From Pseudomonadota bacterium (GTDB lineage: Bacteria; Pseudomonadota; Gammaproteobacteria; Pseudomonadales; Pseudohongiellaceae): 64,000 nt of DNA. The position numbers and the translations under genes were made by a program. Within the stretch, counting starts at the first letter, position 1, and every line of letters starts with the position of its first letter. Where the stretch lies: the NCBI GenBank assembly GCA_027592275.1, contig JAQCKF010000003.1, positions 113,132 through 177,131 on the forward strand. The letters run 5' to 3'. Below are positions 43,534-53,617 of this stretch, one piece after another. The notes under the pieces are model-generated. The model worked only from the letters and a program-made list of their open reading frames with translations, made no database searches and was not told the DNA's origin.

Positions 43534-44301
43534 TTAGTCGGCTTCTTTTGGAGACCATAAACTCGTGTCATGGTTTGCCGTCATCTCATCTTCCGAAATC
43601 CAACCAGATACCATAGAACGTGTATAGAATAATTTTTCTGGTCTCAAGGCGAAGTAGATATGCGTTGACGCAAGAGCTACTAGCGCAAGAGTAGAAAGAC
43701 CATGCAATAAGAACATCAGACCAAGTGTGTCTTCTGCCATGCTATTGGTTCGATCCCAAAATGGGGTGTCGATCTGCAAGAACAATAAAATACCAGTGGC
43801 AATAACCGCCAGCACTACTACTGTTACTGCCCAATGCATACCCTTCTGCTCGAAAGTATATTTACCCGGCTTCTGGGTTGAATCGAATGGCTCGCCGAAA
43901 TCTTTCGGGGCAAGAATCATAGACTTGAAATCTTGCCAGAAAAGCGAACGGATAATATGAAACACCACCACGAAAGTAAGTAAGAGTCCGGCGATCCAAT
44001 GGATGTTCAGCCAGGCAATACGCAGCCCTAGAATTGGAGCCACACCTGTCGCAATGAGAGTCAGAATGCTTGCGGCCATCACCCAATGAAACAATCGATC
44101 GATAGTCTCATGACGAAGTACCCGGCGACCTTCAGATGAAGCCTTCTCTATCTTCTTATTGGCCAATGCCGCCATGATAATCGCATGCGCTGCAAGTAGG
44201 ACTAAAACAGCAACAGCAACAACCCAGAGTAAATCCCATGAAACACCGAGAATTACTTCCTCGCCCCAAACATCGCGTTTATAGCGGACAATTTCTCCCA
44301 C
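43534..44301 (-). CDS. Membrane cytochrome b (formate dehydrogenase gamma-like)
   Basis: This 255-residue inner-membrane protein has about five hydrophobic segments and histidines placed as haem b ligands: DRLFHWVMAASILTLIATGV, WLNIHWIAGLLLTFVVVFHI, GMHWAVTVVVLAVIATGILLF and FLLHGLSTLALVALASTHIYFAL. This is the cytochrome b561/FdnI type that passes electrons between a periplasmic enzyme and the quinone pool. The first helix (LLWVVAVAVLVLLAAHAIIM) is an added anchor. The start is GTG 44301 with GAGGG upstream. Its position inside the Mo-hydroxylase operon suggests it is the electron acceptor of that enzyme. Confidence 0.85.
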   Translation of the reverse strand: MGEIVRYKRDVWGEEVILGVSWDLLWVVAVAVLVLLAAHAIIMAALANKKIEKASSEGRRVLRHETIDRLFHWVMAASILTLIATGVAPILGLRIAWLNIHWIAGLLLTFVVVFHIIRSLFWQDFKSMILAPKDFGEPFDSTQKPGKYTFEQKGMHWAVTVVVLAVIATGILLFLQIDTPFWDRTNSMAEDTLGLMFLLHGLSTLALVALASTHIYFALRPEKLFYTRSMVSGWISEDEMTANHDTSLWSPKEAD

Positions 44302-44370
44302 AGTACAGCCCTCTCGTTTCTTATGTTTATTATTTAGTTTCTATTTAGCTAATTCGAGAAGACCCGAGGT

Positions 44371-45366
44371 TTAACCTCGGATCGCTCGCTTAACTAGATT
44401 TTCCATTAAAGGCACTTTGAAATGATTGTAGTTCAAAGGTCTAGCGCCCTCAGTGGACATGGCCGCAACTCGATCGGCTAATTCATCTGAACGTTGCTGT
44501 CCGCGAATAGCATTCTCGACAGCTTCCAGACGCCTAGGCGTGCATTCAACTGCACCGCAAACTATGCGAGCATCTGTAATCGATCCACCTGAAACTTTGA
44601 TCGCCGCAGCAACATTCACTAGGGCAAAGTCCCATACATTTCTATCGGCGACTTTCTCGAAATAGAACTCCGCATTTGCCCACTCATTGGGTAAGCGAAC
44701 CGCTGTCAGAATCTCACCTTCATTCAACACTGTCATATTGACGATGTCGCGATCAGGTCCTACAAAGAAATCTTGAGCAGGAATCAATCTCTCTCCACTA
44801 ACACTAGCTACGACCATAGTTGCATCAAGAGCGACCAGAGCAGGCGCAGTATCCGAAGGGCTTACCGCAACGCAGCGGCTGGCTCCGAAAATAGCGTGTT
44901 CACGATTTAAGCCTTCTGGAGAATCTGCATAGCAAATATTGCCACCGGCGCGATAACAATCGAGTCCACGGCGGTAATACCAGCAACGTGCATCTTGGTT
45001 CAGATTGCCGCCCAATGTTCCGACATTGCGAATCTGAGGGCTGGCGACCTTACTGGCCGCTGTTGCGAGAAGGCCAAACTTTGATTTCACCAGTGGATGA
45101 TTAGCGATGTTTGTAAGTGTTGTCACTGCGCCGATTTCAATACCGTCTGCAGTTTCTTTCACTCCTTTCCAAGCATCGATCTGAGCTATCTCGATCATCG
45201 CTGCAGGGGACTTGTTGCGGTCTTTCAACCAGCCATAAGTGTCCTGACCGCCACCAACTATCCAGCCGTCTTTACCTAGAGTATTTGCTAAATCCAGAGC
45301 ATTTGCTTCATCAGTAGGCTGATAAAGTTCGATATCGGGCATTACGTCATGTGATGTTGCTGGCAT
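44371..45366 (-). CDS. FAD-binding subunit of a molybdenum hydroxylase, with four-Cys insertion
   Basis: This subunit passes electrons from the iron-sulfur subunit to FAD. Recognisable are GGGQDTYGWLKDRN for FAD binding, TLGGNLNQDARCWYYRRG and VAVSPSDTAPALVALDATM. An insertion holds four cysteines (in DARCWYY, LDCYRAG, NICYADS, SRCVAVS), which match the 4Fe-4S cluster loop of the beta subunit of 4-hydroxybenzoyl-CoA reductase and of PaoB; most xanthine dehydrogenase-type FAD subunits lack it. Start ATG 45366 follows GAGG and lies one base past the stop of the Mo subunit; the longer frame to 45417 overlaps that gene and is not needed. 331 residues. Probably exported with the partner subunits. 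Confidence 0.9.
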   Translation of the reverse strand: MPATSHDVMPDIELYQPTDEANALDLANTLGKDGWIVGGGQDTYGWLKDRNKSPAAMIEIAQIDAWKGVKETADGIEIGAVTTLTNIANHPLVKSKFGLLATAASKVASPQIRNVGTLGGNLNQDARCWYYRRGLDCYRAGGNICYADSPEGLNREHAIFGASRCVAVSPSDTAPALVALDATMVVASVSGERLIPAQDFFVGPDRDIVNMTVLNEGEILTAVRLPNEWANAEFYFEKVADRNVWDFALVNVAAAIKVSGGSITDARIVCGAVECTPRRLEAVENAIRGQQRSDELADRVAAMSTEGARPLNYNHFKVPLMENLVKRAIRG

Positions 45367-45367
45367 A

Positions 45368-47791
45368 TCAACCTCTGAAATTGTTTTGAGCAAGAGGAGT
45401 CGCGTCTTCCGAAACACCTGCTATATGGTTAATGATCATATCTGTAGTCACAGGCGCGGCGTCGAACATATGCCCACCTAGTGCGTCCGAGATAGCAGCA
45501 TTCAATGCGGCGGATACTGCGCCCATTGATGGCTCACCAATACCTCTGGCTCCTACAGGGTTTTCTGGATCAGGCAAATCTACCCAACCCGTTCCGATTT
45601 CAGCCGGCGTATCTAGATACGTAGGTATTTTGCTCTGCCAAAAACCTGAACTAGCTGGAAGGCCATTCTGAGGATCATAAAGGTGTCTCTCAAGTACTGA
45701 CAAACCAATACCCCAAACCGCTCCGCCTCTCAGCTGATTTGCTACACCTTGTGGATGAACAACTGTTCCACACTCAGCGATAGTCACCAAATCCAGAATT
45801 TCAAACTTGCCCGTTTCCTTGTCCAGTTCGATTTCTGTAAACGTTACAGTGAAACCTGGAGGATTATTGCTATGACTAGGATCGTGATAAATACCCATCA
45901 GAGCAGAACCGGCTAGTCTTGAAACCGACAATGCAGTAAGTGTATTCAATTCTTCGGGAAGATCTGATTCACCGGAGAATTTGCCACCTAGCTCCATGCC
46001 ACGTTGGGCAACTTCTGCGTAGGTCATGCCCACTGTGTTGTCTGCGATCTGATGGACTCTAACGCCATCGACATCGTAATCAGCAACGTCACCACCAAAA
46101 TCCATCGCAGCAATTTCTTTCATCTTCGCTAGCAAGTCTTGCGCTGCACCGAAGCAGGTTCGAGTGTTAGTAAAGATAGAGTTACTGCCGTCCTGCGGCG
46201 AAGTAATCGGTAGATGTCTGTCAGTACGACCGGTAACCACATCGCAATTTTCCCATGCCATCTTCAACACTTCTGCAGCTGCGCGAGAAGTCGATGCATA
46301 AGAATAAGTACCCAGGTTACCGACACCATTGTGAATTTGTAGGCGTCCGCTTGGCATTAATCGAACTATTCCATCCATGCCGCTGCGACCCGCATTGTGA
46401 TATCCCTGACCGATGCCAAGGCCTCTCACTTTGCTACCATTTGTTTGTCTGGCACGGCCTTTCTTGCCTTCCCAGTCAAACTGCGCTGCGCCCATCTCTA
46501 ACGCTTCGGGCATATAGGCGCTGGTAAAAGGCTCGCTTCTTGGCCCACTCACATCACCGTTTTGCGCCGCGTTAAGCTTGCGAATCTCTAGACGATCTAG
46601 GCCTAGTGATTCGGCTGCCTTGTCCATAATAGGCGCCATTATAGCCATGATTTGATTCTCACCTGGGCCACGCTGTGCGCCACGGTGTCCGGTATTGGTA
46701 CCGATAGAAGTATTGCGGAAGCGCATTGCTTCTGTCTGATAGAGTGCGCTTACACCCGCTGCCGCAGAGTTAGCATCGCCGCCGCCGCCTTTGCCGCCGT
46801 TATCAGATATGCAGTACATATCCATGGCAGACATAGAGCCGTCAGACTTGAATCCAACTTTGAGCCAGCCTTGCAGACCCTGTCTAGCTCCGCCAATGGT
46901 GAATTCTTCTTCACGCGTAACACGCATCATCACCGGGCGATTGATTTTCTGTGAGAGTTTGGCCGGAATCGCCATGCTCGGGATACTTCCCGCGCGAGCT
47001 CGCTGGCCAAAACCACCGCCGGTTGCCTCATTGATGAAAACGAAGTCTTCTAGAGGCACACCCACGATTGCTGCCATAGGCTCAGCGATTGCGCTCAAGC
47101 TCTGGGAAGTGCCGTGTAGAAAACATTTACCATTTTCCCAGTAGGCCATGGCGCTTCTCGGCTCCATGGACATATGTGGATAGCCAGCTGTTGAAAAAGT
47201 AGTTTCATGTACGAAATCGGCAGCAGCAAAACCTGCTGCAAGATCACCGTATTCCCAGCTTTGCTGTGCTTCAGCCGTTGGCTCGTTACCACTTCTAAAA
47301 CTAGCAACCTGGTCAGCGGTCCATTTTTCTTCTGCAAAACCTTCTCTGAAGATAAAAGTGTTGCCGCCATTGTAGGCGTTGGCTCCACCTTCGGAAAGGC
47401 TGTCCAGCGGATCTAGAACAAAGGGTAATCTTTCGATCGTCAGCGATATTGCAGCGATTGCGTCTTCCGCCGTCTTCTCGTCTATAGCTGCTACTGCAAG
47501 AATGGGTTCTCCCATAAGAGTAGGCTCATTCGTTAAAACTTTAAGACTCGGGCTCTGTGGTTCGCCATCTGGATAGACATCGTCGGCTGTCAAAATACCA
47601 AACACACCTTCCATCGCTAGAGCCGCAGAAGCGTCAATGTTGACAACCCGACCGTGGGGAACGGGGCTGGTCAGTAATCGGGCGTACACCATGCCATCTC
47701 GCGCATAGTCTTCAGCGTACTTAATACGGCCTGTAACCTTGCCAGGCACATCTGGTGGAACAAAATCTTTACCAATATGCATATAAGCCAT
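45368..47791 (-). CDS. Molybdopterin-binding subunit of a xanthine dehydrogenase-family enzyme
   Basis: This 807-residue catalytic subunit binds the molybdopterin cytosine dinucleotide and hydroxylates an aldehyde, N-heterocycle or similar substrate. Marker blocks are DVPGKVTGRIKYAEDYARDGM at the start, EATGGGFGQRARAG, NTGHRGAQRGPGENQIM and near the end PVGARGIGEPSMGAVSAALNAA, which holds the active-site glutamate (GIGEP). No own signal peptide; it would be carried through Tat by the small subunit. The substrate is not fixed by the sequence. It starts five bases after the 2Fe-2S subunit gene and its stop is one base before the FAD subunit. Confidence 0.93.
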   Translation of the reverse strand: MAYMHIGKDFVPPDVPGKVTGRIKYAEDYARDGMVYARLLTSPVPHGRVVNIDASAALAMEGVFGILTADDVYPDGEPQSPSLKVLTNEPTLMGEPILAVAAIDEKTAEDAIAAISLTIERLPFVLDPLDSLSEGGANAYNGGNTFIFREGFAEEKWTADQVASFRSGNEPTAEAQQSWEYGDLAAGFAAADFVHETTFSTAGYPHMSMEPRSAMAYWENGKCFLHGTSQSLSAIAEPMAAIVGVPLEDFVFINEATGGGFGQRARAGSIPSMAIPAKLSQKINRPVMMRVTREEEFTIGGARQGLQGWLKVGFKSDGSMSAMDMYCISDNGGKGGGGDANSAAAGVSALYQTEAMRFRNTSIGTNTGHRGAQRGPGENQIMAIMAPIMDKAAESLGLDRLEIRKLNAAQNGDVSGPRSEPFTSAYMPEALEMGAAQFDWEGKKGRARQTNGSKVRGLGIGQGYHNAGRSGMDGIVRLMPSGRLQIHNGVGNLGTYSYASTSRAAAEVLKMAWENCDVVTGRTDRHLPITSPQDGSNSIFTNTRTCFGAAQDLLAKMKEIAAMDFGGDVADYDVDGVRVHQIADNTVGMTYAEVAQRGMELGGKFSGESDLPEELNTLTALSVSRLAGSALMGIYHDPSHSNNPPGFTVTFTEIELDKETGKFEILDLVTIAECGTVVHPQGVANQLRGGAVWGIGLSVLERHLYDPQNGLPASSGFWQSKIPTYLDTPAEIGTGWVDLPDPENPVGARGIGEPSMGAVSAALNAAISDALGGHMFDAAPVTTDMIINHIAGVSEDATPLAQNNFRG

Positions 47792-47796
47792 GTTGA

Positions 47797-48381
47797 TTAT
47801 CCTATTTGTGCTGCGCGCATGACGCCGTTAAGGTAAGAATCATAAGAACCACAGCGGCAGATGTTACCTGCCATAGCTTGCCGTGCTTCTTCTCTTGTTG
47901 GGTTAGGGTTAGAACGCAGTAACCCTACAGCGGACATGACCTGACCTGGCGTGCAGTAACCACACTGTGGAGAAAGCTCATCCACAAAGGCTTGTTGCAC
48001 GGGGTGAAGATCGCCGTTGGCCGCTTCTAGACCCTCTACTGATTCGACTCGCATATTCTTTACAGAGTGCGTAAGTATTGAACAGGCATAGCTTGGGATG
48101 TCGTCAACAAGAACGGTACACGCGCCACATTCGCCGCGATTACATCCTAGCTTCGTGCCCGTAAGGCCTAGTTTGTAGCGCAGGGTAGATGCCAGTGTCT
48201 CCTGTGGAGCCACGTCTACATTACGCATCTGGCCGTTTATGTTTATTCTGATCATACGTTCCACTGCACCAGCAGGTCTTGACTGGCCATTGGCCGTGTA
48301 CCAGATTGTGGTTGAAGTGGCAGCTGCACCAGAGGCTATTACCCCTTTGATAAAGCGTCTACGGGTTAGTTTTGGATTCAC
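47797..48381 (-). CDS. 2Fe-2S subunit of the molybdenum hydroxylase, Tat signal
   Basis: This 194-residue subunit has a twin-arginine leader (KLTRRRFIKGVIASGAAAT) and two 2Fe-2S centres: the plant-type GCNRGECGACTVLVDD with C near YACSIL, and the C-terminal helical domain with PQCGYCTPGQVMSAVG and GNICRCGSYDSYLNGV. It is the first gene of the operon, starting with GTG 48381 after GGAGGCGAA. Its leader should send the assembled enzyme to the periplasm, as in PaoABC. The promoter must lie in 48382-48755, shared with the opposite gltB promoter region. Confidence 0.93.
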   Translation of the reverse strand: MNPKLTRRRFIKGVIASGAAATSTTIWYTANGQSRPAGAVERMIRININGQMRNVDVAPQETLASTLRYKLGLTGTKLGCNRGECGACTVLVDDIPSYACSILTHSVKNMRVESVEGLEAANGDLHPVQQAFVDELSPQCGYCTPGQVMSAVGLLRSNPNPTREEARQAMAGNICRCGSYDSYLNGVMRAAQIG

Positions 48382-48755
48382 GGTTTACATTCGCCTCCGT
48401 AATGTGGACAGGAATTCTGATTTTGAATTGTTTAATCTAAATGAGAACTATTCGCATAAATTGTTTTTCTTATTAGGTAGTTAGCCTCGGTTAGAATAGA
48501 TCACCTTTTGCTTTTTATCAAGCAACTGAAAACCGTGAACGGCATGTATTTTGGTCGTTTCAGCGGATTTCACAAATACCTACCGCGGAATTCTCCTGCA
48601 ATCACGAACATATCTCTAACTCATCTTAAAACTCGCGAGAAAGTCCGCCTTTTTCCCTATCACTCGCTTATGATTTGCGCCGGCTTCACTCAAAACAATT
48701 GAACTATATTACGACAATATGTTGCCAATATAGTCGATTTCAAGGCCCGTCTATC
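48382..48755. other. Divergent intergenic region before the Mo operon and gltB
   Basis: This 374-base stretch is A+T-richer than the genes around it. It should hold the promoter of the Mo operon (minus) and perhaps regulatory sites for gltB. A short frame at 48508-48702 could code 64 residues, but it has no ribosome site and no recognisable content. I do not see further repeats or hairpins that I can defend. Confidence 0.4.
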
Positions 48756-48783
48756 TTGACATATTCTGATGCAATGGTATTGT
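48756..48783 (+). promoter_or_regulatory. Sigma-70 promoter of the glutamate synthase genes
   Basis: TTGACA (48756-48761) is a perfect -35 box and TATTGT (48778-48783) a good -10, with 16 bases between. Transcription should start near 48790, giving a leader of about 200 bases before gltB. Confidence 0.75.
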
Positions 48784-48789
48784 GTTCGG

Positions 48790-48994
48790 CCCTTTATGCA
48801 TAGCTCAAGAGTCGCTGTGTTACTCGCACAGAGGGGGAGCAGATTGAATAGTCAGGCCCTATCAAGGGAATCTCTGATCAAATTCAGCAGAGCAGTACCG
48901 CCTTGTGACCCGAGAGACCCTGTCTCAATGGGGGAGGAAGTTGCGGAAGAAGAAAAGAACTAAGTAGCGACTACTGCACGAGAAACTAGTGACT
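48790..48994 (+). promoter_or_regulatory. Structured leader RNA of gltB, possible cis-regulator
   Basis: Several hairpins can form: CTGTG/CACAG (near 48815-48831), AGATT/AATCT with inner CCCT/AGGG (near 48842-48873), GAGAC/GTCTC (near 48921-48933) and AGTAG/CTACT (48963-48975) just before the start codon. The first and third are followed by similar G-rich strings (AGGGGGAGCAG and TGGGGGAGGAAG). AGTCGCT near the 5' end can instead pair with AGCGACT in the last hairpin. I cannot match this to a known riboswitch; glutamate, glutamine or ammonium control would be natural but is inference. Confidence 0.45.
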
Positions 48995-51900
48995 ATGAGC
49001 AACGAAAACCGCATCCCTCTAAAGTTTGGGTATCCCGAAAAAACAGGACTCTATGATCCATCTCGGGAAAAAGATTCCTGCGGCGTAGGATTCGTTGCAA
49101 ACATAAAGGGCCAACCTAGTCACCAGATAATGTTAGATGCCTATCACCTTAATTCCCGCATGGATCACCGCGGGGGTTGTGGCTTCGAAGCGAATAGCGG
49201 AGATGGCGCGGGCATCTTGATGGCGTTGCCGAACAGCTTCTTTCATAAGGTGGCAAAAACCGAATTCGATACCGACCTGCCCGCTATGGGTCAGTTCGCG
49301 GTGGGCAACATATTCCTCCCGCAGATAGACGAAGAAAGACACATCTGCCGGGAGGCAATTAATCAAATTATCGCCGAAGAAGGTCAGTCACTCGTCGGCT
49401 GGAGAGAAGTACCCATCGACGCCAAAGGCGCCGATGTAGGACCTGCCGCGCTTATGGCACAGCCAAGAATCGAGCAGCTCTTTATAGCCGCCGAGGCAGA
49501 TCTGGATCAGGAACAGTTCGAAAGAAAGCTATACATTATTCGCAAGCGATTTACACACCGCCTGCGGCTAGACACCTCCTTAACTGAGGCGAAGCAAGTT
49601 TATGCTTGCAGCCTGTCCACTAAGGTCATCGTATATAAGGGCATGCTAACTCCTGGCCAGCTGTTTCCTTTCTATGGCGACCTTACAAATCCCGATTTTG
49701 AAACCCATATGGCGATGGTGCACTCACGCTTTAGTACCAATACGTTTCCTTCATGGGATAGGGCGCAGCCGAATCGTTTCATGAGCCACAACGGTGAGAT
49801 CAATACTCTTCGTGGCAACGTCAATTCAATGGTAGCTCGCCAGGGGAAAGCCAAAACAGATGTTTTTGGCGACAAGCTCAAAACTATTTTCCCAGTTATT
49901 GATGACGACTGCTCGGACTCGGGCAGCTTCGACGCCGTGCTGGAATTCATGCTGATGTCGGGTCGATCACTACCTGCCTCAGTGATGATGATGATTCCCG
50001 AAGCCTGGCAGTCCGACACAAACATGGCCCAGGCTAAGAAAGACTTCTACGAATACCACTCCGCGTTGATGGAGCCTTGGGACGGACCGGCTTCTATCGT
50101 TTTCTCGGATGGCCACTATATAGGTGCAGTACTTGACCGCAATGGACTACGCCCCAGTCGCTACTATGTTACCCATGACGACAAGGTCATCATGGCCTCA
50201 GAAGTTGGCGTGGTGCATGTCGATCCCGAAAATGTAAAACTAAAAGGCCGCTTGCAACCAGGCAAGATGTTTTTACTGGACTTCGAAGAGGGACGCCTTA
50301 TCCCCGACGAAGAAGTAAAGAACACGATCGCCAGCAAAAGACCCTATGGTGAATGGCTTGCTGACCAAAAAGTTACACTTGGCCACTTAGCTAGCGGCAG
50401 TGCCGCGCACTCCCTAGACGGCGAGAATATTCTGCAACGCATGCAGGCTTTCGGTTACACCACCGAGACGATGCAGTTCATGTTAATTCCCCTAGTAACT
50501 GAATCGCGCGATCCACTCGGCTCCATGGGAAATGACTCTGCACTTGCTTGTCTCTCCGATAAGCCACGCATGATTTACGACTATTTCAAGCAGCTGTTTG
50601 CACAGGTTACGAATCCGCCTATTGACTCGATTCGTGAAGAGATAGTTATGTCACTGCGCTGTTTTATCGGTCCGGAAGGCAATTTATTGCAAACCACTCC
50701 CGAGCAGGCGCATCGCCTAAGCCTGGACCACCCAATCCTGTCCAATCAGCAACTGACTGATATTCGCGACATGAACTATCGCGGCATGAAGACGAAGTTG
50801 ATCGATAGCACGTTCAAGAGCTTGGAGACGAATGGATTCGAGAATGCCCTAAACCGAATCTGCACAGAAGCCGAAGCGGCTATCGACGATGGCTTTGCAT
50901 TCGCGATACTTTCCGACCGACTTACTTCCAGCTCTCGCACTCCTCTTAGTGCCTTACTCGCCTGTGGTGCCGTGCATCAACACCTTATAAAGGCGCGTAA
51001 GCGAACGCAGATCGGTTTAATAATCGAAACTGGCGAGGCGAGAGAAGTACATCATCACTGTCTGCTAGCCGGTTATGGCGCAGATGCCATTAATCCTTAC
51101 CTTGCCTTTGAGGCACTGTGGCAAGCACAGCAGGAAGGCTTCCTTGGCGCACTGTTCGCGGATGAAGATGCACTTGTTGCTGGCTATAAGAAGGGTGTGG
51201 CTAAGGGCATGTTAAAAGTCATGGCGAAGATGGGTATCTCCACACTACATTCCTATAAAGGCGCACAGATATTTGAGGCGGTCGGTTTGGCAGATGATGT
51301 CGTTCTGCGCTGTTTTACAGGTACGGCTTCGCGAGTACAAGGCGTCAACTTTGATGTGCTTAAACAAGAAACAGAACGTCGCCATGCATTGGGCTTTCCC
51401 AAGCGTGACAGTGATCGCATCCCTGTACTTCCAAATCCGGGGGATATTCAGTGGCGCTCCGGCGGCGAAGCACACATGTGGAACCCGGACACTATTGCGA
51501 ACTTACAAATCGCTGCACGCACCAACAGCTCAGAAGCCTATGCAGCCTTCGCGAAGCATTCGAATGAAGACGCTACTCGACGTTGTACGCTTCGAGGCCT
51601 TCTAGATTTTAACAAAGACTCAATCCATGCTATTCCCATTAGCGAAGTTGAGCCAACTAGCGAGATCGTAAAGCGATTCGCAACGGGAGCGATGAGCTTC
51701 GGTTCGATCTCTGAAGAGAGCCACGAAACATTAGCCATTGCGATGAACCGCATGGGCGGCAAGTCAAATACCGGTGAAGGCGGCGAAGATCCAGAACGCT
51801 TTAAACTGTTGCAGAACGGCGATTCGAAGCGCTCTGCTATCAAGCAGGTTGCCTCGGGAAGATTCGGCGTTACTGCATGGTACCTAACAAACGCCGATGA

Positions 51901-53542
51901 ATTGCAAATTAAAATCGCGCAAGGTGCAAAGCCGGGCGAAGGCGGAGAACTTCCTGGCGGCAAAGTTGATGAGAAGATCGCACGTATTCGTCACTCTACT
52001 CCTGGCGTGGGACTTATCAGTCCACCGCCACATCACGATATTTATTCAATAGAAGACATAGCTCAGCTGATTCACGACCTGAAGAATGCGAACCGTGAAG
52101 CGCGTATTAGTGTGAAGCTGGTTGCCGAAGTTGGGGTTGGCACAATCGCAGCTGGTGTAACCAAAGCGAAGGCCGATCACCTTGTTATTGCCGGACATGA
52201 CGGCGGCACCGGCGCATCTCCTATTACTTCTATTAAGCATGCAGGCCTGCCTTGGGAATTAGGCGTCGCAGAAACTCACCAAACGCTTGTTATGAATAAT
52301 TTGCGCTCTCGGGTCACCCTGCAGACCGACGGTCAATTGAAGACCGGACGTGACATCGCCATTGCAGCATTGCTCGGCGCAGAAGAATACGGATTCTCCA
52401 CCGCGCCGCTAATCACCCTCGGCTGCATCATGATGCGCAAATGTCACCTCAATACCTGCCCAGTCGGAATCGCTACTCAGGATCCCGAACTGCGCGCCAA
52501 ATTTAAGGGAAAACCCGAGCACGTAGTGAACTACTTGTTCATGGTGGCTGAAGATATGCGCAGCATAATGGCGGAGTTAGGCTTTCGCACCGTGAACGAA
52601 ATGATAGGACGCGCCGACTTACTGAAGATGGACGAGGCTATCGACCACTGGAAGGCGGACGGCATAGATCTCAGCAACATGCTGCAGCCGGCCAAAGTCA
52701 TCTTTGAGGGCACTGAGTTTTATAAGACTAAGGACCAGGACCACGGCCTCGACATGGCGTTGGACAATAAATTGATTCGTCTGTCTAGATTGGCACTAGA
52801 GACTGGCGACAAGGTCGATATTGAGACTGAGATCATCAACACGAATCGTGTTGTTGGCACTATGTTGTCAAATGAGGTGGCAAAGCGTTGGAAAGAGGCC
52901 ATGCTGCCCGAAGATACTATCAATATTAAACTCAATGGCTCCGCTGGGCAGAGTTTAGGCGCTTGGTTAGCTAAGGGTATTACCCTAACCGTGGAAGGCG
53001 ATGCTAATGATTACGTCGGCAAGGGCCTCTCCGGCGGCAAGATCATCGTTTACCCACCGAAGAACTCCACCTTCAAAGCTGAAGAGAGTGTTATCGCAGG
53101 CAACGTGAACCTGTATGGCGCAACCGCAGGCGAGGCCTACTTCAGAGGTATCGTCGCTGAGCGATTCGCCGTAAGAAACAGCGGTGCCATAGCAGTTGTC
53201 GAAGGCATCGGCGATCATGGCTGTGAATACATGACTGGCGGTCGCGTCGTCATCTTAGGTAAGACTGGTAGAAATTTTGGCGCCGGCATGAGCGGCGGTA
53301 TCGCTTATGTCTGGGATCCGGAGAACGATTTTCCGAAGCAATGCAATACAGGCACTTTCGAACTCGAACGGCTCGCCTCTATCGACGATATTCTGGAATT
53401 GAAGGCGATGATCAAGAAGCATTTCTTGTATACCGATTCGCCGGTAGCGAAGAACATCCTAGACAATTGGGAGCAGAACCTGCGCCATTTCGCCAAGGTT
53501 ATACCAACGGATTACAAACGAGTTTTAGACAACGCGGTATAG
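48995..53542 (+). CDS. gltB: Glutamate synthase large (alpha) subunit
   Basis: GltB makes two glutamates from glutamine and 2-oxoglutarate, central to ammonium assimilation. It has about 1515 residues, as in E. coli. The N-terminal amidotransferase domain begins after a short propeptide at [13 protein letters not shown], the cysteine being the nucleophile. The FMN-binding synthase domain follows with the 3Fe-4S pattern Cys-x5-Cys-x4-Cys in [20 protein letters not shown], then the C-terminal beta-helix domain ([39 protein letters not shown]). ATG 48995 or an in-frame GTG 48989 can start it. gltD follows 75 bases later on the same strand, so one transcript is expected, controlled by the leader upstream. 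Confidence 0.98.
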   Translation: MSNENRIPLKFGYPEKTGLYDPSREKDSCGVGFVANIKGQPSHQIMLDAYHLNSRMDHRGGCGFEANSGDGAGILMALPNSFFHKVAKTEFDTDLPAMGQFAVGNIFLPQIDEERHICREAINQIIAEEGQSLVGWREVPIDAKGADVGPAALMAQPRIEQLFIAAEADLDQEQFERKLYIIRKRFTHRLRLDTSLTEAKQVYACSLSTKVIVYKGMLTPGQLFPFYGDLTNPDFETHMAMVHSRFSTNTFPSWDRAQPNRFMSHNGEINTLRGNVNSMVARQGKAKTDVFGDKLKTIFPVIDDDCSDSGSFDAVLEFMLMSGRSLPASVMMMIPEAWQSDTNMAQAKKDFYEYHSALMEPWDGPASIVFSDGHYIGAVLDRNGLRPSRYYVTHDDKVIMASEVGVVHVDPENVKLKGRLQPGKMFLLDFEEGRLIPDEEVKNTIASKRPYGEWLADQKVTLGHLASGSAAHSLDGENILQRMQAFGYTTETMQFMLIPLVTESRDPLGSMGNDSALACLSDKPRMIYDYFKQLFAQVTNPPIDSIREEIVMSLRCFIGPEGNLLQTTPEQAHRLSLDHPILSNQQLTDIRDMNYRGMKTKLIDSTFKSLETNGFENALNRICTEAEAAIDDGFAFAILSDRLTSSSRTPLSALLACGAVHQHLIKARKRTQIGLIIETGEAREVHHHCLLAGYGADAINPYLAFEALWQAQQEGFLGALFADEDALVAGYKKGVAKGMLKVMAKMGISTLHSYKGAQIFEAVGLADDVVLRCFTGTASRVQGVNFDVLKQETERRHALGFPKRDSDRIPVLPNPGDIQWRSGGEAHMWNPDTIANLQIAARTNSSEAYAAFAKHSNEDATRRCTLRGLLDFNKDSIHAIPISEVEPTSEIVKRFATGAMSFGSISEESHETLAIAMNRMGGKSNTGEGGEDPERFKLLQNGDSKRSAIKQVASGRFGVTAWYLTNADELQIKIAQGAKPGEGGELPGGKVDEKIARIRHSTPGVGLISPPPHHDIYSIEDIAQLIHDLKNANREARISVKLVAEVGVGTIAAGVTKAKADHLVIAGHDGGTGASPITSIKHAGLPWELGVAETHQTLVMNNLRSRVTLQTDGQLKTGRDIAIAALLGAEEYGFSTAPLITLGCIMMRKCHLNTCPVGIATQDPELRAKFKGKPEHVVNYLFMVAEDMRSIMAELGFRTVNEMIGRADLLKMDEAIDHWKADGIDLSNMLQPAKVIFEGTEFYKTKDQDHGLDMALDNKLIRLSRLALETGDKVDIETEIINTNRVVGTMLSNEVAKRWKEAMLPEDTINIKLNGSAGQSLGAWLAKGITLTVEGDANDYVGKGLSGGKIIVYPPKNSTFKAEESVIAGNVNLYGATAGEAYFRGIVAERFAVRNSGAIAVVEGIGDHGCEYMTGGRVVILGKTGRNFGAGMSGGIAYVWDPENDFPKQCNTGTFELERLASIDDILELKAMIKKHFLYTDSPVAKNILDNWEQNLRHFAKVIPTDYKRVLDNAV

Positions 53543-53617
53543 TCACTAAATAATTAGAATAATTCTGTAGCAAGCAGTACGCAGCTCCAGAAGGTTAGTT
53601 GAAAGGGTTAGAGCTAA

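Noticed and set aside
48769..48963. 64-residue frame before gltB
   Set aside because: Its start codon lies inside the gltB promoter, upstream of the expected transcript start, and it has no ribosome site or recognisable sequence.
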